A program made the translations under genes and the position numbers. From a bacterium (GTDB lineage: Bacteria > Sumerlaeota > Sumerlaeia > MVZB01): 8,278 bases of DNA. Below the pieces are notes generated by a model. The model did not search any database. It had not been told where the DNA came from and saw only the letters and a list, made by a program, of their open reading frames with translations. The DNA is taken from the NCBI GenBank assembly GCA_023480605.1, contig JAMCWS010000078.1:1-8278 (forward strand), in the 5' to 3' direction. Of the stretch, positions 6,728 through 8,278 are shown piece by piece; within the stretch, counting starts at the first letter, position 1; the number at the start of each line of letters is the position of its first letter.

Positions 6728-6794
6728 ATGGATGAAGAGCAGGGGGGAGTTCCACGGAATCGGGCCTGTCGATCATCGGTCGGAATTCATCCAT
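6728..6794. repeat. Perfect 9-bp inverted repeat between lspA and the sigma gene
   Basis: ATGGATGAA (6728-6736) and TTCATCCAT (6786-6794) are exact reverse complements separated by 49 bases. On the minus strand the second arm is followed by TTTCCTTTTG, so it could be a poor terminator for lspA, placed just upstream of the candidate promoter at 6695-6721. The large loop argues against an efficient intrinsic terminator; it may instead be a protein-binding site or chance. Confidence 0.35.
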
Positions 6795-6806
6795 CGCAGC
6801 CACAGG

Positions 6807-7469
6807 CTATTTCTCGTCGGCTCCGCCGGCCCCGGGGGTGTTGACCACTTCGTCGCCGCGAAACCCTCTCGCCCCCTTTTTCCTCGCCTCGTTACGGCAA
6901 GCCGATTCCGCACCGGAACCCGCCGCCGGCGTGACCGAGCCTTCGTCCGCCTTCGCGCAGCAGAAGCTGGCCAGAATCAGCAGGGTCATGCCGACGCACA
7001 CCGCCGAATCCGCCAGGTTGAACGTCGGCCAGTGATGCTCACCCTTCCAGACAACGTAAGCATCAAGGAAATCAATCACGTAGCCCAGCCGCACACGGTC
7101 GATCAAATTGCCGATGGCTCCGCCTAAAATGAGGCCCAAGGGCAGGCGCAACCCGCGCTCGGACGGGGGTAGGCGCCAGGCCCAAATGACGACGGCCAGG
7201 CTGATGACGGCCGAAAAAACGGCCAGCATACCCGTGCGCCCTTCCGCGAACGAAAACGCCGCCCCCGTGTTGGTGCGGTACCAAAGCTGGAAAAATCCGG
7301 GAAGAAGCGCCACGGGCTCGCGGCCCCGCAAGGCCCACACGGCCAGCCCTTTGCTCATTTGGTCCAGCAGGATCGTGGCCATGGCGATCCAGAAAAACGC
7401 CTTCCGGCTGATGGCACGGCGGGGATCACCCACGGCGAGGAGTTTTGCGAATATCGTAACCCGTTTCAA
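6807..7469 (-). CDS. lspA: Lipoprotein signal peptidase (signal peptidase II)
   Basis: This inner-membrane aspartic protease removes signal peptides from diacylglyceryl-prolipoproteins. The 220-residue product has about four membrane helices (23-46, 80-100, 107-122, 157-172) and the family motifs: DQMSKGLAV (36-44), TNTGAAFSF (66-74), GNLIDRVRLGYVIDFLDAY (120-138) and FNLADSAVCVG (150-160). The catalytic pair should be D124 and D154, both present. It is longer than the usual 160-170 residues because of a basic N-terminus and a hydrophilic, Gly/Ala/Lys/Glu-rich tail after residue 172. The start is uncertain: TTG at 7469 has only a GGGGCGG upstream, and GTG at 7433 would still leave the first helix whole. 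The nearest upstream gene is the DksA-like gene, 136 bases away. Confidence 0.95.
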   Translation of the reverse strand: MKRVTIFAKLLAVGDPRRAISRKAFFWIAMATILLDQMSKGLAVWALRGREPVALLPGFFQLWYRTNTGAAFSFAEGRTGMLAVFSAVISLAVVIWAWRLPPSERGLRLPLGLILGGAIGNLIDRVRLGYVIDFLDAYVVWKGEHHWPTFNLADSAVCVGMTLLILASFCCAKADEGSVTPAAGSGAESACRNEARKKGARGFRGDEVVNTPGAGGADEK

Positions 7470-7504
7470 ATGAATTGACCGCCCCAGTCCTTCCCCTTAT
7501 TCGT

Positions 7505-7534
7505 TATCGATATCGTCATCGCGATCGTAATCGG
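7505..7534. repeat. Degenerate hexamer repeat in the spacer before lspA
   Basis: Five adjacent six-base units follow the pattern NATCGN (TATCGA, TATCGT, CATCGC, GATCGT, AATCGG), and two CGATCA units recur at about 7554-7565. In one minus-strand frame the units read as alternating Asp codons ending in TAA, but that frame has no start codon and a stop close upstream. It may be a slipped-strand repeat or a decayed end of a coding sequence. Confidence 0.5.
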
Positions 7535-7605
7535 TTTCCGGCCACTTATGTTTCGATCACGATCACGGCGAATGCACTGGCGATCGCTGGTCGGCATCCG
7601 GCGCC

Positions 7606-8278
7606 TTAATACCCCCGACGAGCCCGGATCTCTTCGTAGCGCTTGCGGCAATCGAGGCACAGGTGGGCGTGGGGACGGGCAATGAGCCGCTGGATGCCGA
7701 TCTTGTTGCCGCAGGCCAGGCAGAGACCGTAATAATTCTCGTTGTTTTTCAGGCGGTTGAGCGCTTCCTCCACCTCGTCGAGGCGCTCTTCTTCGATCGT
7801 CCGGACCCCCAGGTTGGCCTCGGCCGTCTGCAGGTCGGTGGCGTGCTCGGCCATGTGGAGCGAATAACCGGGGTGCTCCTTGGTGTTTTCCATGGCCTCG
7901 ATGCCGACGCCCTTGAGCGAGTTGAGTTCGGCCAGCAGGCGGGATCGCTCCTCGAACAGCGCCTCGCGCAATTTCTCGATCTCTTTGGCCGTGTAGGGCG
8001 TATGAGCGGGGAAGGGTTTAATGCTGGTCGTCAGCATGATGCCGTTATAAAGTCCGGTCGGCTGAAACTGATCCGGAACGGCCTTGCGAAGCACGATCCG
8101 ACCGGCTTTCTTTTGGATGGCGCTGGAGACGGTTTGACGCTCGGGAACGGCGGGCGTCGCCGCTTTCGGAGCTGCTTTGGCGGCCACTTTCGGGGCTGTT
8201 TTGGCGGCGACCTTCGGGGCTGTTTTGGGAGCCGCCTTCGGGGCCGCTTTGGGAGCCGCCTTCGGGGCCGCTTTGGGA
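7606..8278 (-). CDS. DksA/TraR-type C4 zinc-finger protein with Lys/Ala/Pro-rich N-terminal tail (5' end missing)
   Basis: The frame is open to the window edge, so the true start lies outside; 223 residues are visible. A GTG at 8187 lies inside the repeats with no reason to be the start. Visible order: about 42 residues of P-K-A-A type repeats, a basic linker (RQTVSSAIQKKAGRIVLRK), an extended segment, a helical coiled-coil part (YTAKEIEKLREALFEERSRLL..., then EERLDEVEEALNRLK), and the zinc finger CLAC-X17-CLDC near the end. DksA/TraR proteins enter the secondary channel of RNA polymerase; the coiled-coil tip here is HMAEHATDLQTAE, not the DxxDxA of true DksA, so it is a relative. The tail resembles histone H1-like or AlgP tails and may bind DNA or RNA (inference). 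A DksA-like gene next to lspA is an arrangement I recall from several phyla. Confidence 0.85.
   Translation of the reverse strand, partial: PKAAPKAAPKAAPKAAPKTAPKVAAKTAPKVAAKAAPKAATPAVPERQTVSSAIQKKAGRIVLRKAVPDQFQPTGLYNGIMLTTSIKPFPAHTPYTAKEIEKLREALFEERSRLLAELNSLKGVGIEAMENTKEHPGYSLHMAEHATDLQTAEANLGVRTIEEERLDEVEEALNRLKNNENYYGLCLACGNKIGIQRLIARPHAHLCLDCRKRYEEIRARRGY
8159..8278. repeat. Tandem 12-bp repeat encoding the P-K-A-A tail
   Basis: Ten 12-base units run to the window edge, all in frame with the DksA-like gene. On the plus strand they alternate between GCCGCCTTCGGG-like and GCCGCTTTGGGA-like units; from 8224 to the edge the pair forms an exact 24-base repeat (about 2.3 copies), while the inner units are diverged. 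Each unit encodes four residues, mostly Pro-Lys-Ala-Ala. The outer copies are younger, or kept alike by recombination, and the array likely continues outside the window. Confidence 0.85.

Noticed and set aside
6743..6775. ECF-type promoter with GGAACT upstream of the sigma gene
   Set aside because: The -35-like word has no plausible ECF -10 at 16-17 bases, so a single motif is not enough.
6606..6803. 65-codon minus-strand frame overlapping the start of the sigma gene
   Set aside because: It crosses the promoter region, has no domain and overlaps the sigma gene in another frame.
7466..7597. 43-codon frame between the DksA-like gene and lspA, with AAGG before its ATG
   Set aside because: Codons include several ATA and other rare choices, the protein is unlike anything known to me, and much of it is made by the hexamer repeat. 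Kept only as a remark.
1..8278. CRISPR array, tRNA, rRNA or insertion sequence
   Set aside because: No spaced repeats, cloverleaf, rRNA-like stretch, transposase or terminal inverted repeats were seen; the only clear array lies in frame within the DksA-like gene.

Overview
The window is GC-rich bacterial chromosome, about as densely packed as is usual, and every gene I can support lies on the minus strand. In transcription order (high to low coordinate) these are: a DksA/TraR-type zinc-finger protein whose 5' end runs off the window, lspA (lipoprotein signal peptidase), an ECF-type RNA polymerase sigma factor, its probable membrane anti-sigma factor with a very large Ala/Pro-rich extracytoplasmic part, motA, motB, an ExeA/GspA-like AAA ATPase with a peptidoglycan-binding end, and the first 35 codons of a further gene that overlaps the end of exeA.

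The gene content points to a Gram-negative (diderm) organism: ExeA-type ATPase, OmpA-like MotB, LspA and an ECF/anti-sigma pair. The DksA-like protein has a Lys/Ala/Pro tail and an 'HMAEHATD' segment like those I associate with TraR/DksA proteins of PVC-group and related uncultured phyla. High GC with long Pro/Thr and Ala/Pro linkers is also seen in Myxococcota-like or candidate-phylum genomes. I cannot fix the phylum from this window.

Layout: 7606-8278 DksA-like gene with ten 12-bp repeats at the edge; 7470-7605 spacer with a degenerate hexamer repeat; 6807-7469 lspA; 6652-6806 spacer with a 9-bp inverted repeat followed by a plausible sigma-70 promoter for the sigma gene; 5962-6651 sigma; 4148-5938 anti-sigma, 23 bp behind; 3992-4147 spacer; 3194-3991 motA and 2204-3169 motB as a tight pair; 1924-2203 an AT-rich, structured spacer; 103-1923 exeA; 1-106 start of the next gene, joined to exeA by an ATGA overlap.

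Functionally most genes concern the cell envelope: lipoprotein maturation (LspA), envelope signalling (sigma/anti-sigma), an ion-driven stator that binds peptidoglycan (MotAB), and an ATPase that couples cytoplasmic ATP hydrolysis to peptidoglycan binding (ExeA). I do not see a clearly new system. The points most worth a second look are the Lys/Ala/Pro tail on the DksA-like protein, the zinc-less oversized anti-sigma factor, the apparently degenerate C39-like domain in ExeA, the long linker in MotB with no other flagellar genes in view, and the AT-rich structured spacer between motB and exeA.
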